From contig RCSZ01000001.1 of the NCBI GenBank assembly GCA_014898425.1, positions 1,054,001-1,118,000 on the forward strand: a DNA stretch of 64,000 nucleotides, given 5' to 3'. A program made the position numbers and the translations under genes. This DNA is from Botryotinia globosa. Taxonomy: Eukaryota > Ascomycota > Leotiomycetes > Helotiales > Sclerotiniaceae. Below, one piece after another: positions 47,850 through 59,817 of this stretch. The notes below the pieces were generated by a model. That model worked only from the letters and a program-made list of their open reading frames with translations, had not been told where the DNA came from and searched no databases. Within the stretch, counting starts at the first letter, position 1. Every line of letters starts with the position of its first letter.

Positions 47850-49542
47850 TCATATCATTTGCAGTCCCGATCTTTTCTCTCTTTCAATGGCCGCGCCATC
47901 CACTATGATGACAGGTTTTCCTTTCATTCTGCCTGAGTGAGCGAGCTCCACTGCCTTGGGAATCTCTCCCAAGCCTTTAAATGGGTTTGTTTGAATTTGA
48001 ATGTTGTGCTTTGATACTAATTCCAGCATTTTTTGTGCTTCGCCTTGGGATCCTACATTCCTGGTCAGATAATGATTGTGGGGGCCAGGGACCACATCAA
48101 CTCACCAACAAGACTCCCATGGATTCTGATATCCCGAAAAATCACATCTTCAAATGGGACGCTAATTTTCTCAGGCTGAGCAATCTGAATCATCGTTCCA
48201 TCTATTTTGGCGAACTTGGGGCCAGCAACCTTTCCGATTAAACTGTTGGAGTAGAAAGAAGTTCATCCTCATCAACTTCATGATGTTGTTAGGCATATTG
48301 TAGAGCGGAAAACGACTTACGCCTCTTTGTAACCGCGACCGCTATTGCTGCAGCGCTTTCATGATCACTAACGTTGAGAGTCGAGTCTGCACCTAGGCCA
48401 CCCGTAACCTTTTGGGCATCCTCTACAACTTTGTTTTTATCCTGACGTGCATCTACCAGAACATCAGCGCCACAATCTTTGGCAAGTTGTAACGCTTCGT
48501 CTCTGGCATCAACAGCAATGACGTTGAGACCTAATGCCTTAGCAAACTGAACCCCCAAATGACCTAGACCTCCACCCGCTCCTACTATTGCTATCCACTC
48601 TCCTGCTTTTAGGCCCGCTCTCACGAGGCCACTCCCTAATTTCGCAAAAGGGTTAGCATCGCATAAATTTAAATCCAGAAGTTGAAGTTGGATTTCCTGG
48701 ATGTCTAATAGTCTGAAGTACAGTCCAACAATGAAGATTATCAAATCCCCCAAACCAATTAGAACATTCAAATCATTTGAGATATTGAATTCGATTGGAG
48801 CCGTGGGCCATTTTCGAATTTCTAACTGCTTTGAAACATTCAAAACTTTACATTGTTGGATTGCAATCCGGACTATTGGATAGCCTGTGAATCATAACAT
48901 GAGATGGGGACTTACAAACAGTGATTCCAGCACAAGCCAAAGGAGCTGCCGATTCAAAACTCAAATTATCCGGTAACAAATTGCACTCCCTTCCATCTAC
49001 AACCTCATACTCGGCAAATGAGCCATTTCTGAGAACGCCCAGATACCCTCCGCTATGAGCGCAATACTGCTGTTCATGCTCGGGCCCAGTGCAATCAGTA
49101 CAGACGCCACAACGATGATAAGTCAAGCTACATAGGATGCGATCTCCTGGCTTGAAGCCTGACACGCTAGAGCCTATCGCGACCACGGTGCCGGCTCCTT
49201 CATGCGAGGCGATACACGGAAGGGGCGTACCCAGTACGCCTTCTAATACCATGCCATCTGTGTGACAGAGGGATGCCGCGGCCACACGTACGAGGATATC
49301 GTGTTCGTGGAGGGGACCGCGTGGAGTGGGGATGTGGTGGATCTTGTAGGGTTGATTGAACTGAATGATGTGTTAACCTAACCGACTATCTCTTGTATCC
49401 GGACGAATACATCCTCGACTTCATCATCATCATCCGAATGATCTCTTTTGATGAGAGTACCACAGTGCATTTTTGAAGAAGAAATTCTTACTTCAACGAC
49501 TTGTGCTGCAAGCATCTTTTCCGGAACTCCTTCGAATGCCAT
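47850..49542 (-). CDS. Zinc-type alcohol dehydrogenase, second paralogue
   Basis: Exons (minus) 49542..49492, 49360..48916, 48635..48321, 48201..48106 and 48052..47850. The product is 369 residues. Catalytic-zinc ligands are Cys49 (SLCHTDG), His70-Glu71 (SHEGAG) and Cys160 (LACAG). Structural-zinc cysteines are 101, 104, 107 and 117 ([18 protein letters not shown]). The nucleotide loop is [11 protein letters not shown] (183-193). The 280-nt intron after exon 2 is far longer than the others and contains an inverted-repeat element. Splicing it out restores [12 protein letters not shown] without loss, so the gene looks intact. It is clearly diverged from the paralogue at 42383-44015, including a different N-terminus and structural-zinc loop, so this is not a recent duplication. 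The exact alcohol substrate is not predictable. Confidence 0.9.
48704..48880. mobile_element. MITE-like inverted-repeat element inside an ADH intron
   Basis: A 177-bp non-coding segment is bounded by 30-bp terminal inverted repeats: 48704-48733 and the reverse complement of 48851-48880 match at 24 of 30 positions. The inner 10 bases (tccaacaatg) and the word aatagtc are identical. No ORF lies inside. TGGAT occurs near both ends (48698-48702 and 48877-48881) but not symmetrically, so a target-site duplication is unproven. Related TIR sequence occurs at 39328-39357. The superfamily is not assignable by eye. Confidence 0.75.
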
Positions 49543-50830
49543 TTTGATATGGGTGAGTGAGTGTGTCGGAGCTAGGGACTATGTTTGATCTATTCTGTGT
49601 CTGTAAGTGATACACCGGGTGAGCAATTAAGTTCTAAGATACTATCTTCCTGATGTAAGATGTTACAAAAGTTGTGGCAACTGATGAGTGGTTGTGTTAA
49701 ATTTGACTACTCGATTCCGCATTTACGTCATTATACTGGCTGGTGATACCTAACGAATTGTAATGAAAATGCTTTGGGATGGATTAATATATAGGAAGGT
49801 AGGTTGGTGACTACAGAGGAGAACAAGAGGTTAAAAATTGATTCCTCTAATAAATTCTATATAATAAATCAATTGTGAATCAAATTATATTAGTTAGTTA
49901 ATAAATTAAACATATAGTCACTGTATACAGATAATAGTCGATTATCTGAATCACATCAAAAAACAGCGATTTGCTGTATTTTATATAATAATTTATTAAT
50001 ATTTATAGTATTGTTTTTTGATAAAACTTTTAGGAATTATTATTTACATAATAATAATTTATTTTTCAATTTTCAGATTTTAAAAATAGTTAAATAATCA
50101 GTTCGATTATTAAAATAATATCTTATAAAGATTTCTTGAACTTTGCTTATTTTATTAATAATTTCTAGAATTTTTAGAATTTCCAAATTATTATATTTCA
50201 AAGTTATATAGTATATTCCAAAAAAATCCTAAAAAATAATTCATCTATTTTTTTTAAATCTTTAGTTAAAATTTAGCACAATCATATAGATATATATATT
50301 AATAATTGAAATTAAATTGGATCGAAGTTCAATTGTTTTAAAAATAAGTTTGGGTATGATTTAGATGATTGGCTATTATCTGTGCCCTAGTACTATATCG
50401 AGTTGAAATGGAACAATGGGAATCTTAAAGGGCCCACCAGAGATCAATTCTGGTCTGTTTTTTCTTCTAATATACCTATATACTTATGGATTCAAAAGCT
50501 TGTGTTAATAGAGAATGAGATATTTTTGTTTATTTTGTATACTGATACCTACTACTACATAACACGTGCCTACCTAGGTATTGTAGGGTCTCGAGATGGG
50601 ATATACCCTAGTAGGTACGTCTATATCGATCGAGGGTTACCTGGTATATCAATCTTTCAACGGTGTCAAGAATTGCGAGATCTACCGAGGTAGGTAGTAC
50701 GAGTAAATAGTCGTGATGCTTCATATGTACATACATGTAGGATTGAGCATCACAAATTATCTTATATCATTGTCGTGGTCTTTCCAGCCACTACCATTTT
50801 ATTAACTTTAATAATTGTCTTACTATATCC
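49543..50830. other. Intergenic, 1.29 kb, with a 0.5-kb AT-rich block
   Basis: Bases about 49830-50350 are very AT-rich and contain no coding frame, probably a decayed repeat. CCTAGGTA motifs occur near 50573. Frame 50403-50693 is not convincing. Confidence 0.55.
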
Positions 50831-51076
50831 ATGGATCGCCATAACCATAACCACGACCACGACCACGACCACAACCACGACCACGACCACAACCACGACC
50901 ACGACCACAACCACGACCACTCAGCCATTTCACCCCGAGGAAGAGCTTGGATAGACAACACCACCGTGCATTTTCGTACATTTACCCCTTCCAATCCCAT
51001 CCAACAACAATCCCAAAGTACAACGGTAACCTACAACGATACAACAGGAAGATATACTTTCCCCCCTCTTCACTAA
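50831..51076 (+). CDS. Putative His/Asp/Asn-repeat microprotein, 81 residues
   Basis: ATG in the context TATCCATGGA opens an 81-residue frame. Residues 3-30 consist almost only of alternating His with Asp or Asn, coded by an 18-bp unit (cac/aac-gac-cac). Residues 31-81 are ordinary in composition (ISPRGRAWIDNTTVHF, TVTYNDTTGRYTFPPLH) and end at TAA. Such His/Asp tracts can bind Zn, Ni or Cu. The tract could also be a chance microsatellite, and the opposite strand reads as a Trp/Ser/Leu repeat. It lies 124 bases before the phosphatase start on the same strand, so it could be leader sequence of that gene. Real-gene status is uncertain. Confidence 0.35.
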   Translation: MDRHNHNHDHDHDHNHDHDHNHDHDHNHDHSAISPRGRAWIDNTTVHFRTFTPSNPIQQQSQSTTVTYNDTTGRYTFPPLH

Positions 51077-51199
51077 TGCACTAATATCCCCGTACCTGCT
51101 TCGATAACGCTTACTGATAAAGCACTCACAAGGTTAATATCACAATTGATGAACTAATAGGACTGCACAGCATCGCACGTGGTAGCTTTGATAGAAGCT

Positions 51200-53382
51200 A
51201 TGCCGCGATATAAAGGGAGGGCAAGCGTCCCGAGCTCCAAGTATTGGGGAAGCTCGAAATCTCATCATACAGAGAGGTTTCGGAAGATTGCACTCTTTCT
51301 CGTCATTTGCGCTTTCTTGTACGCGTCGTACATCATGCTCTTGGATCAAATCCTTTTATTGTCCCTCACCGGTGTGACGGCCTCAGCCTTGCTTCCCGAG
51401 AAACAGCCATGTTCAAGTTCTACAAACGACGTTCCACAGTATTTTCAGACAACTCCCGAGCTCTGGGCCGGACCAACAGCGACGGGTAGAGCTCCTTTTC
51501 TAGTAAGTAAAAGAAAAGGATCAACCCGCCCGGCTTTAGACTTCTGAGAAATCGCTATGAATTCAAAATTGATTTGCTGTTTGATTTAGGCCCAGACAAA
51601 TCCAGTCTCGTTTGCACCAACTGTCACTTTCGTGCCAAACACTCCTCTCGAGACTGCCCAGCCGATTGTAGGCCAAGGTCGAAATGAAAGTATTTTCCAG
51701 CTTATGGGACAGCTCACTCCTTACTTGCCCAATCCATCTGGATTTGGCGTTGCAGAATATCCATTGCCACCTGGAGCTAAGATTGCTCAACTTCAGGTAA
51801 GAATTTCAGTATTCGAGAATTCATGTCGTTATCAGTCTCTGAAATCAGGTTCACTTGAGTGCTCAACGAATTCCTAGTGGAATTATATGTATGACAAATC
51901 TCAGTCGAGACACGTACACTCATCGTTCAGAGACTACAGGGAGGGTTTAACCATTATCCAAACTCTTTATATACATTTAAAAGCTTCGACAACATGTTTC
52001 TGAATCATACAGAAATATCATATATGCTGACAACTCCCAGATGCTTTCACGTCATGGAGCACGTTATCCCACTTCCGGCAGTAATGTTGCAACCTTTGGT
52101 GAAAAGGTCGCAAACTACACGGGGAAAATCGATGCCACTGGGGCTCTATCGTTTTTGAATGACTGGAAGTACGAATTAGGTTATGAGATTCTTGTCCCTC
52201 GTGGAAGACAAGAACTGTTCGACAGTGGTATTTTGCACTATTATAAATATGCTCAATTATATAACCCCCACAGCAAAATTATCGCTCGAACTACCACTCA
52301 AGATCGAATGCTCAAGGTTTGTTGTCACTTTCGCAATTTCCAATATGACACTAATTGATAGTAGAGCGCTGAATACTTCATGGCTGGATTCTTTGGTCTC
52401 GAATGGACAAATAACGTCACTATTGAAGTCATTATTGAATCGGCTGGCTATAATAACAGCTTGGCAGGTTACGATAATTGTCCCAATGCAAACAATTATA
52501 GAAGTGCTGGAGGAAACAATGCTACAAACCAATGGGTAGCTACGTATCTACAGAATGCTACCGCTCGTTTTCAGTCCATGGTATCGCCGGAGTTCAACTG
52601 GACTGTCGTAGATACCTACGCAGCACAAACTATGTGCCCATATGAGACTGTGAGTATATGTTTCTATCTATATCTAATCCCAACAGTCTAACATGATGTA
52701 GGTGGCATATGGCTACAGTGCCTTCTGCAATCTATTCACCTATGAAGAATGGGTCGGCTTCGAATACGCAATTGACCTTTACTTTGCGGGTGGAAGTTCC
52801 TTCGCTTCTCCTACTGGTCGCGCTGTTGGAATCGGCTACGTCCAAGAAGTAGTCGCCCGTCTTCAAAACCATACCTTGGGTTACTCTGGCTCCCAAATTA
52901 ACACTACCTTGGACAATAACACCGCCACCTTTCCTCTGAACCAATCCATCTACTTTGATTTCTCCCACGACACAAACATCATGTCTATTCTCACCGCTTT
53001 CGGCTTCACACAATTCGCTGAAGCCCTACCAGCTACCCATCATCCTGGCCCGCACAATCTGACCGTTTCGCACATGGAACCCTTTGGCGCAAGATTAGAT
53101 ATAGAGATTATCAAGACACCAAAGCCTTTAGCAGCAGATAGGACATACGTAGATGGCAAGGAAACTACGTATGTACACTTTATCCTCAATCAGAGAACGC
53201 TACCTTTGGGGCTCAGTTTCCCAGAGTGTGGAGCTGATCGATTGGATGGATGGTGCGAGTTGGATACGTTTTTGGACGTGCAGAGTAAATCGACAAAGGA
53301 TGCTCAGTACGAGTATGCTTGCTTTGGTGATTATCCCGCAGAGCCATATGGGAGTGTTACGAATGGCGTGCCAAGTTCTTAG
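51200..53382 (+). CDS. Histidine acid phosphatase / phytase family protein
   Basis: Exons 51200..51502, 51590..51796, 52041..52316, 52365..52649 and 52702..53382, all phase 0. The product is 583 residues. The catalytic phosphohistidine motif MLSRHGARYPT (His175) is created at the exon 2/3 junction. The proton-donor HD pair lies in YFDFSHDTNI (His446-Asp447). Many N-glycosylation sites (NHT, NNT, NAT) and several cysteines point to secretion. It should release phosphate from phytate or other phosphomonoesters outside the cell. From the first ATG the N-terminus has a cytosolic basic tail and a hydrophobic segment (residues 30-64), like a signal anchor. The Met at 51335 would instead give a clean signal peptide (MLLDQILLLSLTGVTASA). 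Which start is used decides membrane-anchored or secreted enzyme. Confidence 0.92.
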
Positions 53383-53776
53383 GAGTGGAAGTTTGAGTCT
53401 TTTAAATTCCGTGTCTGTCATATGTTACGGGACATTGGTCACTGAACTGGATCTCTGTATAGATTAGGGTATAGCTAAATAGGAAGAGAATGAGGGTATT
53501 CGTAGATGAACTAAATTCACATTAAAATTGAAATTCTGAATGTTCTGAATAGACTGAGTAATTGATCAACAGGCTAGTGTATCATTAACACTACTAATGA
53601 TTCTAATGATAACTAACACTCGTTAAACACGTATCTACTGAAGGTTATATATAATTGCTCAAAGCTGTCTTTTGATGTAAATGTCTTCGTTTCTTATTAA
53701 AATAGTAAATATACATTAAATCCTCGATAGCAATCTCTCGATACTCCGACCGTGAATACCACGAAGTCGGCTTGCA
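53383..53776. other. Intergenic, 394 bases, between convergent genes
   Basis: AT-rich spacer between the phosphatase and dienelactone hydrolase 3' ends. No gene seen. Confidence 0.6.
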
Positions 53777-54648
53777 CTACGCAAGATACTTGTTAAACCA
53801 CTCTATACCCTGCTCCTCACTATCATCCATAGCCTTCTTATCCTTCTCCGAACCCCAATCACTCCTCAACGCAAACCCATGAATCTGGTCCTCGTAAATC
53901 CTCAACTCGTGCGGCAACTCCGTCTTCTTCGCCATCAGATCCTGGATCTGCCCCACCGTCCCCCGATCCAACAAACTATCCTGATCCCCCACCGCCAAAC
54001 TCAACGGTTTCGTCACGCTCTCGAAATCCGCCGGCACAGAAACTAGCGACGGGTGACACGCCACCGCCGCATCAACCTCTCCGTGCGCGGCCAATATCGC
54101 ATAGCGACCTCCCCAGCAAAATCCCAACGCGCCGACCTTTCCCGTACCGGGAAGACTGCGAACGTGTGCGATGAAGGAGGAAGTAAGCGGTCTGGTGATT
54201 CCCTCGCGATGTCTGACGAGCCAGGGCGGCAGCGTGGTGGCCACCACGCCGGTGGCTTTAGTTTTCTCCAGAAGCGATTGCTGCTCCCGGACTTGGAGAG
54301 GCGGCTCGACGCTCTGGAGAAAGGAAAGCGGAATGCTGTTTCCTTGGTGGACGTCGGGGATGTAGACGTAGAAACCGGCTTTGGCGTAGTTGTCGGCTAG
54401 GAGACGGACGTTTTTGAATTCGTAGCCGAAGACTGGTGGAGGGGTTAGTGTGGGTGGGAATAAAAATGGGGGTGTCTGTGGATGCACGTACTGTCGACGA
54501 GAAATATGATTGTCTTGGCTTTCGAGCCGTCTTGGGGCTCCGCAATATAGGTGGAGAGATCGTTGATTACTTCGACCTTTCCGGTGGGTGTACCCTCGTG
54601 CACTTTGCCCGACAGACAGCAGGAGGACATTCCGACATTTGTAGACAT
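53777..54648 (-). CDS. Dienelactone hydrolase family protein
   Basis: Exons (minus) 54648..54492 and 54432..53777; 59-nt intron, phase 1, restoring VDIFGYEF. The product is 270 residues, typical for the family. The alpha/beta-hydrolase triad is visible: nucleophile Cys158 in GALGFCWGG, Asp202 or 204 in AVGDQDSLL, and His237 in DQIHGFALR. The N-terminal MSTNVGMSSCCLSGKVHEGTP is characteristic of fungal members. Such enzymes hydrolyse dienelactone or related esters in aromatic breakdown, though most fungal copies have unknown substrates. The sequence is noticeably GC-richer than neighbours over about 53860-54480. The start was set at the ATG after a TTG that extends the open frame. Confidence 0.92.
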
Positions 54649-55347
54649 GGTTTTCAAATTGCTGATATATACAAAGCGTGCGAAGAGGAAATTGAATGAT
54701 CAAGGTGGTAAGAGAAGACGCGAGCAAGGAAAATATCTGTATTGCGTGAAGGACTTCATCAAGCTATAGATGTAGGCGCCTTCACTAAGGTTCCAAGTAT
54801 GACGTCTGCCGCTAACTTGTTAGCTAGAATCTAGACAAGCCATTTTGTCCGCTCTAATACTAGTGCTCGGTATACTAGTGTGTCCGGGCCGCTAGTAGGC
54901 ACACTAGATACTCGGCCGTCGAATAAAGATGCAGATCAGTGCAAAATGTCGTGGCGTTAGTTTTTGAAAAATCCCGTTGTTGTCTGCGGAAGCATGGCTT
55001 GTATTGTTTTCCAAGCAAGCTGCATGGCTACATAGACAACGGAATTGGGCTCCACGATGACACTGCAATTCATGAATATCTGCAAGTATCTAGTTTGTGT
55101 GTTATTCGAAAATAATAATTGCTTATAGACTCCTATATGACAGAGTAATTTGTATATATGCTTCACCTAGGCACACAAGCGCGTGAAACTCCATGTAAAT
55201 GCGTGTAACTTCTCGGTCAGACCCAGAACGCCCCCCCCCCCCCCGTTTTCCGTTTCCGGCATCACTCAGATAGATCAAAGTGTCGCAATGCTCCCTAGAT
55301 TCATTTGATACCCAAATATATGCTTGGTTCTATGCGCCAAACTAGTC
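54649..55347. other. Intergenic, 0.7 kb, with a poly-C run
   Basis: No supported gene. A run of 14 C residues occupies 55231-55244. Repeated CTAGTG words occur at 54860-54910. It holds the 3' end of the dihydrouridine synthase gene and the promoter side of the hydrolase. Confidence 0.6.
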
Positions 55348-56759
55348 TCAGGCACTGATGGCCATCTCTGGCTTGAGTTCAGTAAGGGGTGCATTTTCCG
55401 CTTCTCCCAAAGATGAAGGATCGGCTGGATCCTCAAGACCTCGACTCTTCTTTTGCTCTCCCCCATCATCCTCAGTATTCTTTCTCTTTTTCTTTGCTAC
55501 TTTTGCCTCCGCCTTTGCTTGCGCTTGCTTTAATTTATGCTCCTCGACCTGCTTATCGGAAATCCCAATCTTCTCATCCACGTCGATTGCCTGCTCAAGC
55601 AAAGCTTGATGATTTAAATGCCCGCATAGTAGTTGGTAATTCTTAGACTGCTGAACAGCTCTATAGACTGGTTCTTTTCCAGGTATCAGGTGGTTCAAAA
55701 GATATTTCGTATTTCCGAATCTGTTCTCTGTATCCAGGCAAAATTTCATGTATTGGTGGACTACCTCCTCCCAGGGCGCTAGACCACCGTCGGCTTCACT
55801 TCTGAAACAACTTGAATTTGCTTCGGCAGCCACAGCGATCATTCCGCCATTTGTACCGTACTCTTCGGCCAATTTCAATGCTTGATCTCTATTTTCCACA
55901 TCTCCATTCATCAAACAAGCGACGCCACTATCCCGACAGATATCTGCAATCATTTTAAGTTGCTCTCGAATCGCTCTTTCTCTTGGGCGCATTGGTGTAG
56001 TTCGGCAATGAATAGTGAGCCCTGTAATTCCTGTGGCGCAAAGCTTACGTACCAGAGCCTCAGTTTTTTCGGGGGTTTCCAGTAATCGGATTTTTACACT
56101 GATTCCAATTTCGAATTCCGGCACGATCTCCTTGACTAAAGCTTCGAGAATAGCGCATAATTTATCTGGGGTCTGCAAGAGAGCTGCCCCCATACCGCCG
56201 CTTGTACTGAAGGGTTTCGGACATCCTGCATTTACGTCGATGCCTGCCACATCTGCGGCCACTATACGAGCACATTGTACTGCTCGTTCCGGGTCGGATG
56301 TGCCGATTTGAAATATGAGTTTTTTGCCTTCAAGCTCTGGATGTAGGCGAAAGATGAGACTCTCGTTTAGGTTTGCATTCTTCTCCTTATGGCCTTGGGA
56401 TGGAATTCGAGTAAAATCGATTGTATTAAGACGGCTGTTAACTTTGCGTGTCGTCCCAATCATGGATCGATCGACTGTTTCAGGGCCTATAAGTTTGTCA
56501 GTTTATGTGGCCATCTAGCACGAGCGTAGAATCTCATACCCCAGACTAAATCTGCTCCATAGTGGAGAGCAAGTAACCGTGAAGGGAGTTCACCGGACCT
56601 AACCATAGGAGCACTATTCGGAGTGTTAATTTAATTCGTAACTGGCATTGCGACACATTTGACTCACAGTACAACCTTGCCTCTGTAGTCTACTCCCTTC
56701 CTAGGAATAGGAACTTTCTTGGGAATTGATGTCATGACAAAAGATGCGAGACGTTGCAT
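55348..56759 (-). CDS. DUS2: tRNA-dihydrouridine synthase 2 (Dus2/Smm1 family)
   Basis: Exons (minus) 56759..56668, 56613..56540 and 56486..55348. The product is 434 residues. The FMN-binding start VVLAPMVRSGELPSRLLALHYGADLVW is formed by joining exons 1 and 2. The catalytic cysteine is in DVNAGCPKPFS (about Cys144), with SVKIRLL and GLTIHCRTTPMRPRE as the substrate and phosphate-binding blocks. The enzyme reduces uridine 20 in the D-loop of cytoplasmic tRNAs. A Lys/Ala-rich tail (QAKAEAKVAKKKRKN) follows the catalytic part and probably helps bind tRNA. Two in-frame ATGs are possible (56759 and 56735); the second gives MTSIPKKVPIP, closer to usual family starts. Confidence 0.94.
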
Positions 56760-58574
56760 AACATTGTATTTTGGAATATATATTGTCTTCAACCAGATAA
56801 TTGAAAAGCAAAGTAATGCCGTCACAAATGAGAAAATAATTTCACTATCTACCGACACGTGACTCAGATAAGAAAATGGTGGATCAGCGAGATCAGGTAG
56901 AGACTTCACTTCACTTCACTCGTTATACAAGTTGTCGGCCCCCTTATATTGAAGTGACGATATGATATTATTCGCTAAATGCTAGTCCTCATCCCATCAT
57001 AAAAACTAATAATTGCCATATTGCAATCTTGAAACAGACTACTTGATTGTAGAAAATTCATGTGATATCCGAAATCCAAAATCCATTCGCTAGGTTAACG
57101 CCTTTCCGTCACATCAAGCTCAAAATTTGTCTCTCATTCCATCCCTGTGTCGTCTCCCAAAGAAATTCATGGTATCGTTTCTCGTTACTAATGGCAAGAC
57201 GCGTTGTAAAGGTGCTTTGAACTGATATCCTGTTAGAATGTCTCTTCCCGATACTAGTGGAGATGCAATAAAACTTACTGCTGTTCAACGAAAGCAGTTG
57301 AGTCCGCAAAGACGCATACGCCAGACAGGTTTCCTGACACCATGTCTATCTGCAGTAATGTTTGCACCGAATCTTCTGCCTCCAATTCCTTTAGACCAGA
57401 ACAAAGGCATAGTTGCGAGTAATGTGGTATGAGTATGTGACTTGGTTTGTTGTATGGTCAGTGGCTGATAAATAAGATGGAAATATTGCTTGTGTTTTCA
57501 TTTGTGGAATGTTGTGGTTGAGATTTGATATCGGGGTATTGTTCATGATAAATATATCCAGATTGTTCACACGATGTGGCTGGCAGTAGATGATGCCGAT
57601 GACCTCTTTGGTTCCTCAAAACCTGTTTGCTGGCTTGGCACAAGAGATGAATGGGGCTTTGCAATTCTCAGCCGCTTTGAACAAACAACAAACAAACTTT
57701 GGGCCATTGTTTCGTTATCTTCTTATCAAGTTATTTGACTTGGTAAACTATGATTTCCCTGTTTTTAATCCTGAGCTGAGATATGCAACAGACGGGAAGT
57801 TTTGACACTTGCTTGACAGCAATTGAACCCTTTATGAATGCGCTAGCTACTATTTTCCGAATGACTTAACTCTACCTACCTACCAGACCAAGAAAAGTTA
57901 ATGAAAATGAGCCTCAAATTCTCATTGTCACTATTTTGGACACTCGATAGCTTCATAGTTCCGTTGTCAATCCTTAATGCCAATCTCTTGGTGAAATACT
58001 CTGCATTAAGTGACTCAAAAAGCATCATGGACATCTAAATATATCTTAGACATTGAAATAAGCGATTATATCAACTTCAGATATCAACTTCAAAGACCCA
58101 GGTAGGTAGGTGGCTGTCATGGAATGTTGAAAATAAGGTTTGCCATTAGGTTACTTTATATTGAACAGCCGAAACCCCCCTTTTGATTACATGCATATAT
58201 GGGCATCTGAAATCTTCACCTTATCGATGGAGTTTCCGATTCAATCATCTTCGGATATCGGTGTATGGAGTATGACTGCATGGCGATCGCCCCTGGGCGT
58301 TATGTACCGCCGGCCGCTAAACAGAGTCGGCTAGAACTATTACAACTTAAAGCCGTGATGCTCGATCTTCAACGCATCTCACTTACTAAACCATCACGAG
58401 TTGTAGTACAATAGTTGATGGTGTTTGACAATATCCACTTGATGATTTCTTTACTCCTTGCCGAATTTTATTAGTTTATCTTCTGTGTAACTTGAACAAG
58501 CACCGAGGTCGTATGTTGTATGCGCTCCTAGCTCCAATCATCACAAGTTTTAGATACTAACAAAGTCATTCCAG
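56760..58574. other. Intergenic, 1.8 kb
   Basis: No supported gene. Short plus-strand frames at 57238-57432 and 57590-57805 start with ATG and look vaguely protein-like but carry no recognisable family text. They could be fragments of a decayed gene, perhaps linked to the pseudogene that follows. A tract of GGTAGG lies near 58100. Confidence 0.5.
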
Positions 58575-59817
58575 ATTCGTCGAATACTAGCACTACCGAT
58601 GTTTCATGTAGCCTGTATCCCAGGTGTGTAGCCATTGTTGAATTCTTAATAGAGAGTCACTAAAGCAGAAAACAGTTGCTCATACAACCGCCCTGAATGG
58701 TGGACATGTTTCTGTCGTAATGCGTCGCTTCGAACTTATCCCCTATCTCAATAATGCAGAGAAATACCAGATAAATGAAACGATGGTAGTCTCACCCATT
58801 GCAATTGCAATCATCATGTCCGGTGTCGCGGGAGATAAACCGAGGTCCATTAAACACGCGGGGGTCGGAGCAGCACCTATGGGGAAAGAGTCCCAAGAGA
58901 AATTGAAACAATTATGTGCTTCGGGTGCAACACTTACCCAGGCTTTTGGAATGAGAGAGACAACTTGTATCTGTGCGCAGTTCTGGTACTGGGAGGACGA
59001 TACAACGGGTAGCGTTGGGAGAATGCTACCAAATATTGATGCGAAGTATGCTTTTCTGCAACTTTCCTACTTCAATATCAAATGCTGATATAGAATCATC
59101 AACTAGAATTATCTACGATAATGGCAATGACATGACAGCTCATGACGTCCGCGGTGAGCTTTGTGTACGCGGTCCGACTATCATCGTTGGTTACTGTAAG
59201 TCTCCGTTTTCCTTGTCAGAATGTAGGGTTTATTATTGTTCTTGATAAGATTAATCTTCCAAGCAATATCAATACATTCCCTTTTTATTAATCAACTGGA
59301 ATTCGGGCTATTAAAGGCTTTCTCGACTAAATGGATGTGTAAAAATTAATCGTCTCGCAGTTGAAAATGAAACCGCGAACCGTTTGTCATTTGACTCTGA
59401 TAACTTCTTCAAGACCGGCGACATAGTATACTGAGACTCAAAGACCAAAGCATGGTACATAGTAGACCGTAAAAAGGAGCTAATAAAAGTAAGAGGCTTC
59501 CAAGTTGTACCGCCAGAGATCGAGTCTGTGCTTCTCTCGCACCCATTGATAGTAGACGCAACTATTATAGGCGTCAAGGGATCGGATGCAGATGGAGAAA
59601 TACCTCGAGCTTATGTGGTAAAGAGACCTGGCGAGAAAAGTAGGGATTTAAAGGAGAAAGATGTGAAAGAATGGTGTGGAGAGAGATTAGCGAGATATAA
59701 GAGGAATTGACCGGGGGCGTTAAATTTGTAGAGGCTATTCCGAAGAATGCGAGTGGGAAGATCTTGAAGAGGATGTTGAGGGAGCAAGCGGATAAAGAGG
59801 GTAAGACGGCTGGCTGA
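58575..59817 (+). pseudogene. Truncated acyl-CoA ligase (4-coumarate-CoA ligase-like AMP-binding) pseudogene
   Basis: Exon-like pieces 58575..58623, 58676..59045, 59107..59194 and 59361..59817 still show GT/AG borders and encode family text: LPMFHVACIP, MRRFELIPYL, FGMRETTCI, GSVGRMLPNIDAK, RGELCVRGPTIIVGY, WYIVDRKKELIKVRGFQV and IPKNASGKILKRML. Breaks: the N-terminal half, with the first AMP-binding motif, is absent; an in-frame TGA at 59432-59434 interrupts DIVY-DSK; and a frame change at about 59699-59702 precedes the C-terminal lysine block. No alternative splice site repairs the TGA. The active copy would have adenylated an aromatic or fatty acid and joined it to CoA. Confidence 0.85.

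Noticed and set aside
47850..49542. Initial impression that the second alcohol dehydrogenase is a pseudogene because its frame is broken at about 48845
   Set aside because: All breaks fall in introns with GT/AG signals and matching phase; the joined protein has every zinc ligand and usual length.
42383..56759. A metabolic gene cluster (alcohol dehydrogenases, hydroxy-acid oxidase, dienelactone hydrolase, ligase)
   Set aside because: No backbone synthase, transporter or cluster regulator, and housekeeping genes such as DUS2 are interspersed; adjacency alone does not support a pathway.
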